Shown here: positions 23,097 to 33,274 of the stretch, piece by piece
Position numbering within the stretch: position 1 is the first letter of the stretch
How the letters are laid out: each line of letters begins with the position of its first letter
NCBI GenBank assembly: GCA_944739405.2
Contig: OX123183.2
Location: 122,458,331 to 122,522,330, forward strand
Length of the DNA stretch: 64,000 bases
Direction: 5' to 3'
DNA from: Euclidia mi
Lineage: Eukaryota; Arthropoda; Insecta; Lepidoptera; Erebidae
Notes under the pieces: model-generated
Seen by the model: only the letters and a program-made list of their open reading frames with translations
Databases searched by the model: none
Told to the model about the DNA's origin: nothing
Position numbers and translations under genes: made by a program

Positions 23097-26000
23097 AACG
23101 TGTTCGTCTCGAACATCGTTGGACCCATGGTAACGAGCCAACCGGTCCACATGAACTATCTTCGGCGCACCTCGCGACCCCTTCTGGATTCGATAGGTGA
23201 CGTCGTTCATCCTGGTAATTATGCGATATGGCCCGTCCCATCTGGCTTGTAACTTAGGCGATTTGCCTTTGCTACGTACTGGGTTATGAAGCCACACCAA
23301 TGATCCCTCGTCGAAGCCTTTGTTGTTTGCCTTCCGGTCGTAGCGAGTCTTCATCTTTTCAGACATCTGTTGTCCTGACTCCCTGATGTGCTCGTATACG
23401 TCGTTCATCTTGTTGCGTAGCTCGGTCGCGTAATCCGTTACATTGCGTGGAGATTCTGGCGGAATACCGGTGATTAAGTCTGCTGGTAAACGTAATTCTC
23501 TGCCGAAATTGGCAAAAGCTGGTGTTACTCCTGTGGTTTCGTGGACCGCACTGCGATATGACAGAAGGAATGGTTGGATGTGCTTGTCCCAATCTCTTTG
23601 TTTGCTCTCCACGACCTTCGCCAGGTACCTTTCCAGTGATTGGTTAAATCGTTCAACCATGCCATCTGATTGCGGGTGATAAGCCGTGGTCCTGGTTATA
23701 TGTGCACCCATCACGCGACAAGTCTCCTTGAACACCTCGGATTCGAAGTTCCGGCCTTGATCGCTGTGGATTTCCAAGGGTACCCCGAATCGACAAAAGA
23801 CTTCATGCACCAGCTTGTCGGCCACTGTGGTAGCTTCTTGATTTGGGATTGCAAACACTTCAGGCCACTTCGTGAAGTAATCCATCACAACCAAAAAGTA
23901 TTTGTTTCCATCCTGGCTCTCGGGAAACGGCCCAGCGACATCCAAGGCTATGCGCTCCCATGGGGCTCCCACATTGTACACCTTTAATGCACCTCTGCTT
24001 CGAGTATGTGGCCCCTTGACAGCCGCACAACTTGTGCATTTGCGGCACCAATCCTCGACGTCATCCCGACAGTGGAGCCAATAAAACCGCTCCCGGATCT
24101 TAGTAAGGGTCTTCTTAACTCCCATGTGACTTCCCGAAGCACCATTGTGATAGAGCTGCAAGACTTCCGGCACCTTAGTTTTGGGCACTACCATTTGCAA
24201 ATGGCACTGGTTACCGCGAGCGTTTTCCCGTTTGCGGCACAGAACTCCATCCTGGACGACCAAGCTTTCCCACTGTGCCCAATAACTCTTGGTGATAGGG
24301 CTCATTGCTGCGATATCACTCCATTTGGGCCTAGGAGCGCCTGATTTCTTCCATTCAGGAATCGGCTGTACATCCTTGTCATCTTGCTGAGCACTCTGCA
24401 AAGCTTCTCTCCATTCGTCGCTTAGATCCGTCTTTAACATCCTCACTAGCGCTGCCTGCTTTGCTTCCTGTCGGCTACAGTGCTTGCACTGGTCGGGACA
24501 CGGCCTACGCGATAGGGCATCTGCGTTACCATGGGACTTGCCGCTGCGATGTTGTATTACAAAATCAAACTCTTGCAGTAGTTCAATCCATCTAGCTACT
24601 TGTCCTTCTGGGTCCTTAAATTGAAGTAGCCATTTCAGCGCTGCATGGTCGGTTCGCAGGTGGAATTTACGGCCCAACAAGTATTTGTTGAAATGCTGCA
24701 ACGTTTTTACTACAGCCAAGAGTTCCCGCCTGGTGACGCAGTAGTTTCTTTCGGGTTTGGATAAGGTCTTGCTGAAATATGCTATAAAAACTTCTTGATC
24801 ACCCTTCTTTTGTGACAGCACGCCGCCAATTCCGGTGTTACTGGCATCTGTGTCAACTACGAATTCATGCTCATTGTCAGGGTAGCCTAAAATAGGTGCA
24901 GTATACAGATGTTCCTTGAGCTTCTGGAATGAAACGTCACAGCTCTCATTCCAACAGAACTGTACTCTGTCTTCGGTGAGCTTATGAAGAGGTCGAGCAA
25001 TGTCAGCAAAGTTCTTCACAAACCGTCGGTAGTAGGAGCATAATCCGAGGAATGCTCTGACCTGCGCTTTGTTCTCTGGAACTGGCCATTCCTTCACGGC
25101 AATGATCTTTTCCGGGTCAGTTTGAATACCGTTCTCCGAGACCACATGTCCTAGAAAGTTCACTTGCCGTCTGAATAACGCGCATTTCTTCGGACTCAGC
25201 TTCAAATTAGCTCCTCGTATCTTTGACAGCACTTGTTCCAAGTTTCGAAGGTGATCCTGGAAGGTGCGCCCCACAATGATGATGTCATCCAAGTAGACCA
25301 GGCAGGCGTCTCCAATCAGTCCCAAAAGCACTCGCTCCATCAGTCTCTCAAAAGTAGCCGGAGCGTTGCACAATCCAAAGGGCATGACGTTAAATTGCCA
25401 TAATCCTTTCCCTGTGGAGAATGCCGTCTTCTCCTTGTCTCGAGGATCTATTTCCACCTGCCAGTAGCCACTTTTTAGGTCTAAGGTAGAAAACCACTTC
25501 ATCCCCGTCAGCGTATCCAGTGTGTCATCGATCCTTGGCAGCGGGTAGCTGTCCTTCTTCGTGATGTCATTCAATCGGCGGTAGTCTACACAGAAGCGCA
25601 TGCTGCCATCCTTTTTCTTTACTAGGACAACCGGAGAGCACCACGGGCTGGACGAAGGCTCGATTACGCCTTCTTTCACTATACCGTCGATCATAGCTTC
25701 CACTTCACGTTCCCGTGCCACTGGCACACGTCTTGGTCGCTGGCGAATTGGTGCTTCACTTCCCGTGTTTATTTTGTGCTGGACTAGTGCTGTCTTCCCT
25801 ATGTCGGCATCACTGGTCGAGAAAATATCGGCGAACCGGTTTAACATTTTCTTAGCCTTGGTCTTCTCTTCTTCTGACAGGGTACTTTGGCAGTCCTCCA
25901 AAAGTGAAGACACGTCGAATCGTGCACCCTGAACCTTGTCGCTGGTAGGTTGCTCTTGATATCTACGCATCCAAGCCGCTCCTTCATAGGTGCCCAATTC

Positions 26001-26270
26001 CGTCCCTTTTTTGAGCAACACTTCCTTGTCACTTGTATGTAGTGCGCGTACTGATGAAACTTTGGTACCCTTTACCAAGGTTCGTGCAATCTTCCATGAG
26101 GCATCTTCCTCTAGGCCTTCGATAAGTACGCAGCGGTTCCCTCGACCAGAACTCCCGGGTAAACAAACCGGTACTACCGTTTCCGATCGCGGTTGAAGCG
26201 TGACATTCTTCAGGCAGTACACTTTTCCTGAAGTTGCGCCTTCCATGAGCCACATTTCAACACTCCTTGG
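23094..26270 (-). CDS. Gypsy 2 pol (RT, RNase H, integrase)
   Basis: Open from just after a TAA at 26271-26273; the first ATG is at 26255 (1053 codons). RT: RFCVDYRRLND near 220, MPFGLCNAPATF near 291, catalytic YLDD at 321-324. RNase H: VDTDAS near 467 with a later TDHAAL. Integrase: HHCC zinc region with H703, H710, C737 and C740, then D772, D832 and E868 (a D-D35-E spacing), and a C-terminal GPY-like RWDGPYRI near 1005. The N-terminal 40 residues align with the post-protease linker of gypsy elements, so it is normally made as a fusion behind the protease. It lies -1 to the protease frame, with a 58-nt shared window. No internal stops. Confidence 0.93.
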   Translation of the reverse strand, partial: PRSVEMWLMEGATSGKVYCLKNVTLQPRSETVVPVCLPGSSGRGNRCVLIEGLEEDASWKIARTLVKGTKVSSVRALHTSDKEVLLKKGTELGTYEGAAWMRRYQEQPTSDKVQGARFDVSSLLEDCQSTLSEEEKTKAKKMLNRFADIFSTSDADIGKTALVQHKINTGSEAPIRQRPRRVPVAREREVEAMIDGIVKEGVIEPSSSPWCSPVVLVKKKDGSMRFCVDYRRLNDITKKDSYPLPRIDDTLDTLTGMKWFSTLDLKSGYWQVEIDPRDKEKTAFSTGKGLWQFNVMPFGLCNAPATFERLMERVLLGLIGDACLVYLDDIIIVGRTFQDHLRNLEQVLSKIRGANLKLSPKKCALFRRQVNFLGHVVSENGIQTDPEKIIAVKEWPVPENKAQVRAFLGLCSYYRRFVKNFADIARPLHKLTEDRVQFCWNESCDVSFQKLKEHLYTAPILGYPDNEHEFVVDTDASNTGIGGVLSQKKGDQEVFIAYFSKTLSKPERNYCVTRRELLAVVKTLQHFNKYLLGRKFHLRTDHAALKWLLQFKDPEGQVARWIELLQEFDFVIQHRSGKSHGNADALSRRPCPDQCKHCSRQEAKQAALVRMLKTDLSDEWREALQSAQQDDKDVQPIPEWKKSGAPRPKWSDIAAMSPITKSYWAQWESLVVQDGVLCRKRENARGNQCHLQMVVPKTKVPEVLQLYHNGASGSHMGVKKTLTKIRERFYWLHCRDDVEDWCRKCTSCAAVKGPHTRSRGALKVYNVGAPWERIALDVAGPFPESQDGNKYFLVVMDYFTKWPEVFAIPNQEATTVADKLVHEVFCRFGVPLEIHSDQGRNFESEVFKETCRVMGAHITRTTAYHPQSDGMVERFNQSLERYLAKVVESKQRDWDKHIQPFLLSYRSAVHETTGVTPAFANFGRELRLPADLITGIPPESPRNVTDYATELRNKMNDVYEHIRESGQQMSEKMKTRYDRKANNKGFDEGSLVWLHNPVRSKGKSPKLQARWDGPYRIITRMNDVTYRIQKGSRGAPKIVHVDRLARYHGSNDVRDEHV

Positions 26271-26667
26271 TTAACATCGATCTCGCAGCGATACTTCCGC
26301 ATGAAGTCTAGGCCCAAGATGCAGTCGTCCAGTATATCGGCCACGATGACTTTGTGACGGTAAACTTTGTTGCCTAGCTTCAGATCCACCTCCATTTCAC
26401 CTCGGACGGTTATGTGCTGACCGGTAGCTGTTCTCAGATTCACACATTCATTGTTCCTGAAGCAGCCCCGAAGAACCCGTCTTGCCAGATGGAAACCGAC
26501 GACTGTCCGAGAAGCACCCGTGTCCAATGTCAGCTTGCATGGTGTTCTGTTAATTTCGCCTTCGATGATCAGGCTGTTCCCGTCGCATGATTGCGAGATC
26601 GAGATACTTGGGGCTCTTCCATTACCAGCCAGCACCCGCCCCGCAGTCCTGGCTTCTACTCGTTTCC
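26210..26667 (-). CDS. Gypsy 2 aspartic protease (pro frame)
   Basis: This frame carries TLDTGASRTVVG, the retropepsin catalytic motif, followed by ILGLDFMRKY, the conserved second half of the protease fold. The frame is open upstream of its first possible start and reaches into the end of gag, meeting a GGGAAAC heptamer at 26662-26668. A ribosome slipping -1 there would continue GKRVEARTAG into the protease. It ends at a TGA at 26210-26212. No canonical slippery heptamer was seen in its overlap with pol, so the second shift could be unusual or a disabling indel. Confidence 0.88.
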
Positions 26668-27945
26668 CTGCTCTCGCTGCCTGGCAGGCACATCAGGCGA
26701 CCCCTTTGGTGGAGACAGGGTGTCACCAGGCTGCCTACGCTTTGGGCAGCTCAAGCGGATATGGCCTCTTTCTCCGCAGTTGTAGCACCGAGGTGACGAC
26801 ACAACTTCCCTGATGCGGTGACCTTGGTCGTCGCGTCGCACTGCTTCCACCTCCAGAGCGTGGGCTAAGGCGTCCTTGAGGTCCTTGAAGTGCCCAAGCC
26901 TCACTGCTGCTCTTACCTCCAGGTCCCGGATCCCATCCGTAAACGCCTGTACGAGGTTCCCATCAATAAGCGCAGGAGACGACTGGTATGCCTTCCTGAC
27001 CAGCTTTTCCACCTCTAGAGCCCACTGCTGCAGAGTTTCTCCGTTGCGTTGTGTCCTGTCCTTCAGCTGAGCACGATACACATGTTCGAGGTGCGCGTCT
27101 CCGTACCTCGCCTCCAGCGCCTCAAGAAGCTTCTCGTAGGTGACGTCTTGTCCAAGTGCCTCCAACACTGTCAAGGCCCGGTCGCGAAGGCCCAAGGTTA
27201 GGGCGGTTAAGGCCTGTTCTTTAGTCCACCCATTCGATCGCATCACAGCCTCAAACTGGATCTTGTATGCAGACCATGATGACGAGCCATCAAATGGTGG
27301 AACCTTAAACCCACGAGGTGAGGGCACTACAGTCGCAGATGTCACTTCGTTGGATCCGAGCCCACGCAATCTCCTCTCCACTTCAGCGACACAGGTCTCG
27401 TGATGGTCGTGTACACGCTTCTCTATAGAGGCGACGCGAGTCTCAAGCTGGTCGTGTACGAGCTTCTCCACGTCGCTGATACGAGCCTCGTGCTGCTGGA
27501 GCTCCTCCTTTACCACCTTCAGGTCCTTCCCTACAGCGGCGCTGAGGTCTTTCATCACCACCAGCTGTTCCTCCAAACGGCGGGCCTGCTCCTCCTTGTC
27601 GCGCTGTAGTTGTTCCTCCAGGCGGCGCGCGTGCTCCTCTTGACGGCGAGCCTGCTCCTCCTTGTTGCGCTGTAGCTGTTCCTCCAGGCGGCGCGCCTGC
27701 TCCTCCTGACGGCGGGCTTGCTCCTCCTGACGGCGGGCCTGCTCCTGCATGAACGCCATCAGAGCTGCGATGTCGGGCACCGTCACGGAATGTGTGGCGC
27801 TTGCAGGCTCCACTTCAGCCGCGGAGTCGCCTGGTCCACCAGACGATGGAGTAGGAACGTCTCCGAAGCGTCTCTGGTCCAGGTCTTGCTGGCGCTGGTT
27901 CCTGGTGTGCACTCCTTCAGTTTCTTCTTTCGGCATAACCGGCAT
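26656..27945 (-). CDS. Gypsy 2 gag
   Basis: 429 codons from the ATG at 27945, 28 nt downstream of the 5' LTR. Residues about 65-200 are a charged coiled coil built from repeated EEQARRQ / LEEQLQR units. A capsid-like region follows (FDGSSSWSAYKIQFEAVM, then ALTLGLRDRA). The C-terminus has one CCHC knuckle, CYNCGERGHIRLSC, near residue 392. It ends GNE-stop just downstream of the slippery heptamer. It packages element RNA in the family. The coiled-coil repeats at nucleotide level (27570-27750) suggest expansion by slippage. Confidence 0.93.
   Translation of the reverse strand: MPVMPKEETEGVHTRNQRQQDLDQRRFGDVPTPSSGGPGDSAAEVEPASATHSVTVPDIAALMAFMQEQARRQEEQARRQEEQARRLEEQLQRNKEEQARRQEEHARRLEEQLQRDKEEQARRLEEQLVVMKDLSAAVGKDLKVVKEELQQHEARISDVEKLVHDQLETRVASIEKRVHDHHETCVAEVERRLRGLGSNEVTSATVVPSPRGFKVPPFDGSSSWSAYKIQFEAVMRSNGWTKEQALTALTLGLRDRALTVLEALGQDVTYEKLLEALEARYGDAHLEHVYRAQLKDRTQRNGETLQQWALEVEKLVRKAYQSSPALIDGNLVQAFTDGIRDLEVRAAVRLGHFKDLKDALAHALEVEAVRRDDQGHRIREVVSSPRCYNCGERGHIRLSCPKRRQPGDTLSPPKGSPDVPARQREQGNE
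26662..26668 (-). promoter_or_regulatory. -1 frameshift slippery site, gag to protease
   Basis: On the minus strand the gag codons read CAG GGA AAC GAG TAG, giving G GGA AAC in the correct X XXY YYZ phase. GGGAAAC is a known retroviral -1 heptamer. It sits 3 nt before the gag stop codon, and the downstream -1 frame is the protease. A GC-rich stretch follows (GCGGGGCGGGTGCTGGCTGG) that could form the stimulating structure. Confidence 0.8.
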
Positions 27946-27973
27946 AATTTATCCCTTTCTTCTGACACCAATT

Positions 27974-28415
27974 TGTTACGAGCTGGGGTTCGACGATAAA
28001 TTATAACTCACTATGCCAGAAAACTAAACTTTATTTACTACACAAACACTAAGTATAACACTAGATACACACACTTAATTTTTACTTCACTAGTAAAACA
28101 AACTATTCACACCACTAGAACAACACTAATAAAACACCACTAAACACTTCCGAATTACTTCCTTTCGCTTCTTGTTGATCGCTTCGATATTCAATTGTTA
28201 CTGTCCGTTCCGTTCGGTCGCGCTCTATTTATACTGGCCGGATAACATGACTAGCGCATTCTAGATGCCTCTACAAAACTGTCGAAATAATCTCGAACAG
28301 TCTATTACTCGATACAGTAACGCCATCTAGTACAGAGTAGCTGAATTACCTTTAAACCACCCGATACATTCAATCTCTTCTAGTACCCCCCCATTCACCG
28401 ATAGATGGCGTAACA
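27974..28415 (-). repeat. Gypsy 2 5' LTR
   Basis: 442-bp partner of 22644-23082. Inside, the minus strand continues AATTGGTGTCAGAAG, giving a primer-binding-site candidate that starts TTGGTGTCAG; no tRNA was assigned. Confidence 0.93.
28226..28233 (-). promoter_or_regulatory. TATA box in Gypsy 2 5' LTR
   Basis: Minus-strand TATAAATA in the 5' LTR, followed by a GC-rich block. Transcription would begin about 25-30 nt downstream. An AATAAA (plus TTTATT 28030-28035) lies farther along, consistent with the order U3-R-U5. Confidence 0.6.
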
Positions 28416-28419
28416 CTAT

Positions 28420-29870
28420 CAAGTAGGTACCACGTAACTTATAACACTCTTATGTGAATTACTTGGATAATGTAAGTCGTAGCTAGTAATTCACTTGAAG
28501 GTGTAAGTTTCCCGTCGCGTAATAAAGCTAGCTAATCCAGATTGTGAAACTTGTAAGTACCGTGATCATATATGAGGCAATATATTAAGTTAAATTGGTA
28601 TTGTAGTGTTGAGTTGTTACCTCAATATTACATTGCTAAGTTTATATAAATTATAGGCCTGTTGTTTTAGCCTGGTGTTTTTTTTTTGCTGCTGTTGTTG
28701 GCTGCGTGCACGCGGGCACAAGTTAATCACCGCTTGCTAATGCCAAGCTGTTTATAATGACTTTTGATAAGTTTTGTAAAGATACGCTGCAGACGTGTAG
28801 CATTTCACGGCCTTTGATTATAAACTTGTCATGGCTATAAAAGTTTGCACAGTGACAGCACTGTGCAAGCTACGACCGAACCGAACCGACCACAGGGTCG
28901 GTGGCCCGTTCGCGCAAATTTTATAAAGCCCACAATTTATACAAACTTAGCAATGTAATATTGAGTTAACAACCCAGCTCTACGCCAGTAAAACCTTAAT
29001 GGTGAGAATGTGAGAATGAGTCTTTGCAATAATCTTAAAAGTCACAATTTATACAGAACCACCTGACTGCAAACTAGGCAAATTCTATATCAACTAGGCA
29101 ATCAGATTATTGATGACATTTAAATATATTTCTAGAAACATACAGTATTATTTAGTATTAATTACTATTAGGGTAAAAAAAACATTGCTAACATTTTAAA
29201 GCAATAATCTCCCCAAATCTCTTAATTACCATAAAATAGCCCGCTAAAATCTTTAAGGCAATACGAAGCATAAATCCAACACAGGCCCGACAAAACAAAC
29301 CCAACGTACAGTCAGCATAATCATCACGCTGAATTACCCCAGGAGGGTCAGCAGAACTCACAAGTGTGTAATTAATTAGGTACACTTGGATCAAAGAGCC
29401 TCGTTTTGTAACGAAATACCCCTCGACTTCTCCTGTGGTGTACAAGATTATCCGTAATTCATTCTGATTGGGTTTAATTTAAATAGAAAACACAAATGTC
29501 TTTGAATTAGCAAACGAAATTGGTTATTTGGTAAAAAAATCTCGTTAATAGTGCGTGAATTTGATTTTAAATGTTTGTTTTGAGGCTGTGATTGGTCAAA
29601 GGTATTTATGAGGTTCGTTGGACCTCACTCTCTGAAGATCTAACATTCTGGTTGGACGTTGTGCTATTTTTGTAGAATTTATTGGTATTGACGAACGGGC
29701 GTTAATACATTTACCCATTGTATTGGAATTAAAACACACTTAAAGGTATCTAGATGTAATCAATCTTTCAGGTTTAAGATGTCCTTGTATTAAGGACATC
29801 TGTACGTATTATCAAGTGATCAGTTATTGGCAACGGATTAACAATACAAACTTTCACTACCCTATTTCAT
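28420..29870. other. Intergenic stretch, no gene recognised
   Basis: AT-rich with a short GC patch near 28880-28915 (CGACCGAACCGAACCGACC). An 85-codon minus ORF at 29188-29445 has no recognisable domain. Confidence 0.4.
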
Positions 29871-30168
29871 TACCTGGGTGTCTTACACTTGGTGTGTTTG
29901 ACAAGACCATTCCCACCCGTACGCAAAATACACGCCAAGACGTGGAGTTGCGGAAACAGCCCGTGCCATCAAGTAGTACCTGGGTGTCGTAAGAACTGGC
30001 CAAAGAAAACCCGAAGCAATAGCATCTAGCGGTATATACGGCAAACTCGACATCGAACCGTATGTCAACCCCTCTAGCCAGTGCTATAATTGGCCAAATC
30101 TGCCACACAATTTGTCACGCAAATTAGGACTTGCCTATGTCCACCAGTGGACTACAAAATCCTGATGA
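29871..30168 (+). repeat. Decayed family B repeat, interrupted
   Basis: It reads as family B (CCTGGGTGTC ... GTAAGAACTGGCC ... TAGCCAGTGCTATAATTGGCC ... GTGGACTACAAAATCC ... GATGATG). It is split at the GGGTGTC/GTAAG junction by a LINE tail. Confidence 0.6.
29883..29976 (+). mobile_element. 94-bp extremely truncated LINE tail
   Basis: Matches the last about 85 bp of the LINE at 56988-57846 (CATTCCCACCCG...CGTGCCATCAAG). It is flanked by a 12-bp duplication TACCTGGGTGTC (29871-29882, 29977-29988). No poly(A); the family seems to end in an ATCAAG-type tail. Confidence 0.8.
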
Positions 30169-30639
30169 TGGTGAGTAACAAACGATTAATTTATCCATCC
30201 TCACTAGCGTTCGTTTGTAATAGTTCTAGGGTACGATTCGGTCATGTCGACGGCTCGGGAACCGATGCGGAATCGTTCACAATGCACATGCGTTGGACCG
30301 TAAAGACCTCTATGATCGACCATCGGTTACTGCACACACTTTTATATTTTATTCTGAGCTCATTCTACTACTTAATACGACTGTTTGTATCGTTTGTTGC
30401 TGAGTAGCTACGACAAACAATGATACGTTTTTGTTAAATTCTTTTATTCGCTTAGGTTACGGAATGATAGGTACTTATGTACATCAAAAGAAATGATTAA
30501 TTGTGGGTTCGTTGGTTTGCACTTTTTTGCGGTTAGTCACAAGTAGTTTAAATTTATAAAAGTTTGTATAATAGCAGTAAGACCCGTTTTGAAATAATAG
30601 GGAGGTTGCACGGCTTGCTTACCTTAGGCCACAGTTGCT

Positions 30640-30990
30640 TTAGTTGGATCATGCATAAGATTGGCTGAGAGGATACGCCAGACTGTCATCACGGCCACTG
30701 CCACAAAAAGGTCGAAGACACGGTGCTGCACACCTTAACAGCGTGCCTTGCCTGGGCACAGCAACACCATGGCTCAGTCGTGACAGTCGCTTCGATAGCG
30801 CTCTCACTTCGGACATTGGTACAAGCTGTGGTCCGAAGTGGGCGAACTTGGGAGGTAGCTGTCTTTTTCTGCCAGGCAGTAGTGCGGAACAAACAGACGG
30901 TATAGTGGGAAAGGAAACATCACCTCTTCCTTACTACAGATCCGGGCATCGGAAAGTGCATGACAATCTTTAACCTGCATAGAATATAGG
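30640..30990 (+). pseudogene. Decayed R1-clade LINE C-terminal fragment
   Basis: The frame at 30723-30905 reads LHTLTACLAWAQQ...VRSGRTWEVAVFFCQAV. This parallels the C-terminus of the R1-type LINE at 60801-61172 (HTLELCPAWAVQ...VESEGKWAAVASFCEDV). Upstream a CHHGHCH zinc-type stretch is visible in another frame, so frameshifts are present. Confidence 0.7.
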
Positions 30991-31489
30991 CTGAAGAGCC
31001 AATGAGGCTACTCACTATTTAACCAGTAACAAACCGTGGTGGCAGCGCAGTGTCAATATGCGGTAAAAAGAGTTTGCCAGGTTGGTTTACTGCTTCCAAT
31101 GTCTCACGGTCTACTGCAATCGGATCATCATCATCAGCCTGCCATACTTCGCAGTCATATACCATGGTATATTTCGTCCAGAAACCAACCAGTGTAGTAC
31201 ATTCTCAAAATAAATAAATAGCTATTAGCACAGTTCCAGCCGTGTTTGAACAATGTGCCAACATTAACATTAATTACGCAAACAATGCTGAAACCAGAAC
31301 AACCACGGTTGCTTGTAGAAATACCTACTACATATAATTTGTCAAACCTAAATAAATGTTGCAAGCACACAAATTGCGGAGTAACATAAGAGTCTAGGTA
31401 CTTAATAATATTTTTGCTATACAACAAAGCTTTAAAGATTTTTTTTCAAGAAAGAAACATTTGCAGCTGTTTTGTAAGTTAACAGTCAG
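30991..31489. other. No gene recognised
   Basis: AT-rich. A 90-codon minus ORF at 31155-31427 has no recognisable motif. Confidence 0.35.
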
Positions 31490-31668
31490 TCTCCGTAATC
31501 CAGTGGATAGCGTATGCGACTGCTGATCGGAGGTCCCGGGTTCGATTCCCGGGTCGGGCAAAAGTGTTACTGGGTTTTTCCGAATACTCAGTAGCAGCAC
31601 GGAATCTGTTGATGTGCCCGGTAACGGCAATAGGCTCGCCCCCTATTACGTGGGACCTAAAAATTCAT
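31490..31668 (+). repeat. tRNA-derived SINE (family T2) with head
   Basis: The head GTAATCCAGTGGATAGCG and a very intact B box (GGGTTCGATTCCC) are followed by TACTGGGTTTTTCCGAATAC and the AATAGGCTCGCCCCC body. The tail is cut at GTGGGACCTAAAAATTCA. The clean boxes suggest it could still bind Pol III factors. Confidence 0.8.
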
Positions 31669-33216
31669 TAAATAAGAACGTTGCAAACGACAGTGTTTAG
31701 CTTGATGAGTAGCCGTGTGTACAGTAAGTATACAGTAAAGGTACAGTGTTACGTATTTTATTTTATTTATTTAAGGCATATTTGCAGAGTAAACATAAAC
31801 ATAGGTAACTTAATTGAACAATACATAGAGCAGATGCTACTCCAATAAAAAAACACTCTATTCATTGAGCAAATACAAATTCTAGTAATTTGTAGAAGAT
31901 TTTAAATGTTTGCGCTGGTATCTTAAATCTTTCATTAGTAAAATTTTATCTAAATGTGGCCATAGGCATCTTGTTTTGGTATCATATTAACTTTGAAATC
32001 ACAGCCAGGCACTTACATTCTATTTGTATGCAAAACTAAAACGGCGTGCCGTATTGTTTTGTTGCCAATTTTTTTATCTGTGCCGATAGGCCAAAACAAA
32101 CTTTTCTGCTCAACATTTTGTCGAACGGCCTCTAGAGAACAGCGCCGTTAAAGGCTTTTAATTAAATTTCACAAAAAATATAAATGTTCCTCGGAAACAA
32201 TTAATTGGTAGGTACATAAATTGCGTTTTGAAAGAAAAAGAATAACCTTTACATAAATTGATAAGACTTTCGGCGAAAGGTTGATACTCACTTTGAAGGA
32301 TTCATTTTATATTCTTACTAGATTTAGTCGCCCTAGAAATCTGTCATCGTGATAAAAACTAGTGTCCTAACTATCACCACACATGATGGAGGAGGATGTT
32401 TGACTACTATGATACAGGTTCTGCTTAGTTTGAGCTGGTTTTCTCAGGATATTATATTTTACCATCTATTGCCTTTGCAGATTTTCAGAGAAACGTTTAG
32501 CCTTTATTTTACGGCTATATATGATTGAAATATGCCAAAATCACGATCAACATATTCCTAGCTTGAAGCTTGAGTAGTTTAGACTCTGGAATGAGGAAGT
32601 CAGGGAAAATGTTCTTATTTTTTACATATTTGATGATAGTTATATTAAATAATTAGTCAGACTATAAACACAGTCGGTATAACCAACCGTATCTTTACAC
32701 ATAAAAATTCATGGCGAAATGTGGGTGTAATATTACACCTCTGCCTACCCCTTCGGGGATACAGGCATAGTATATACAGGCGTGAGTCTATAAATAAAAT
32801 AAAAATAAATCTTTACACAAATCGTCTTGAACATATTCAAAACCGTCTAGATGAATACAATAATTTAAAATACTTCATAAAATGGTAATAATCGATTCAA
32901 ATAAACGCTAATTGAAAGACACGAAAGGATACCCGGTCAACATCACGCTCAGTCAAATCAACTGAGTACCAAATAAATTTGGAAATGCTCAATATATTTT
33001 CATTACGAACTTTGTATTTTATTCAACAGAGCCTAATCATTTGAGAATGTTTCCTGATAATTAATTTAGCAATTAAGATTTACTCTTTTATTCTTGAAAA
33101 TAAACTGCTTATACTAGGAATAATTCTTGTTAATGAACATCAAATAGCAAAAAGAACTTCAATGTAAAACAACTATTCGTAAACGGTATAAATGTTTCCA
33201 GAACATACTAATAAAT
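31669..33216. other. Intergenic stretch with SINE T2 tail
   Basis: No gene. The SINE T2 tail is at 32700-32795 (CTCTGCCTACCCCTTCGGGG). A scrap of SINE T1 tail lies near 32400-32465 (ACAGGTTCTGCTTAG). Confidence 0.5.
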
Positions 33217-33228
33217 ACGATCCTTTAA

Positions 33229-33231
<3 letters not shown>

Positions 33232-33274
<43 letters not shown>

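Larger units (their letters stand above)
22644..28415 (-). mobile_element. Complete Ty3/Gypsy LTR retrotransposon 2
   Basis: A 5772-bp element on the minus strand with 439- and 442-bp LTRs beginning TGTTACG and ending in ACA. It is flanked by a 4-bp target duplication CTAT (22640-22643 and 28416-28419). I counted about six substitutions and two small indels between the LTRs, so it is older than Gypsy 1 but still young. Gag, protease and pol are in three successive frames, each -1 relative to the previous one. A G-rich polypurine tract precedes the 3' LTR. RT, RNase H and integrase catalytic residues are intact. Confidence 0.95.

Noticed and set aside
25600..25932. ORFs opposite to the Gypsy 2 pol gene
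   Set aside because: Shadow frames of the real pol ORF.
31490..31560. Candidate tRNA gene with intact A and B boxes
   Set aside because: The same head continues into a shared SINE body and recurs at 48873 and 55845; no proper acceptor-stem pairing with a free 3' end was seen.
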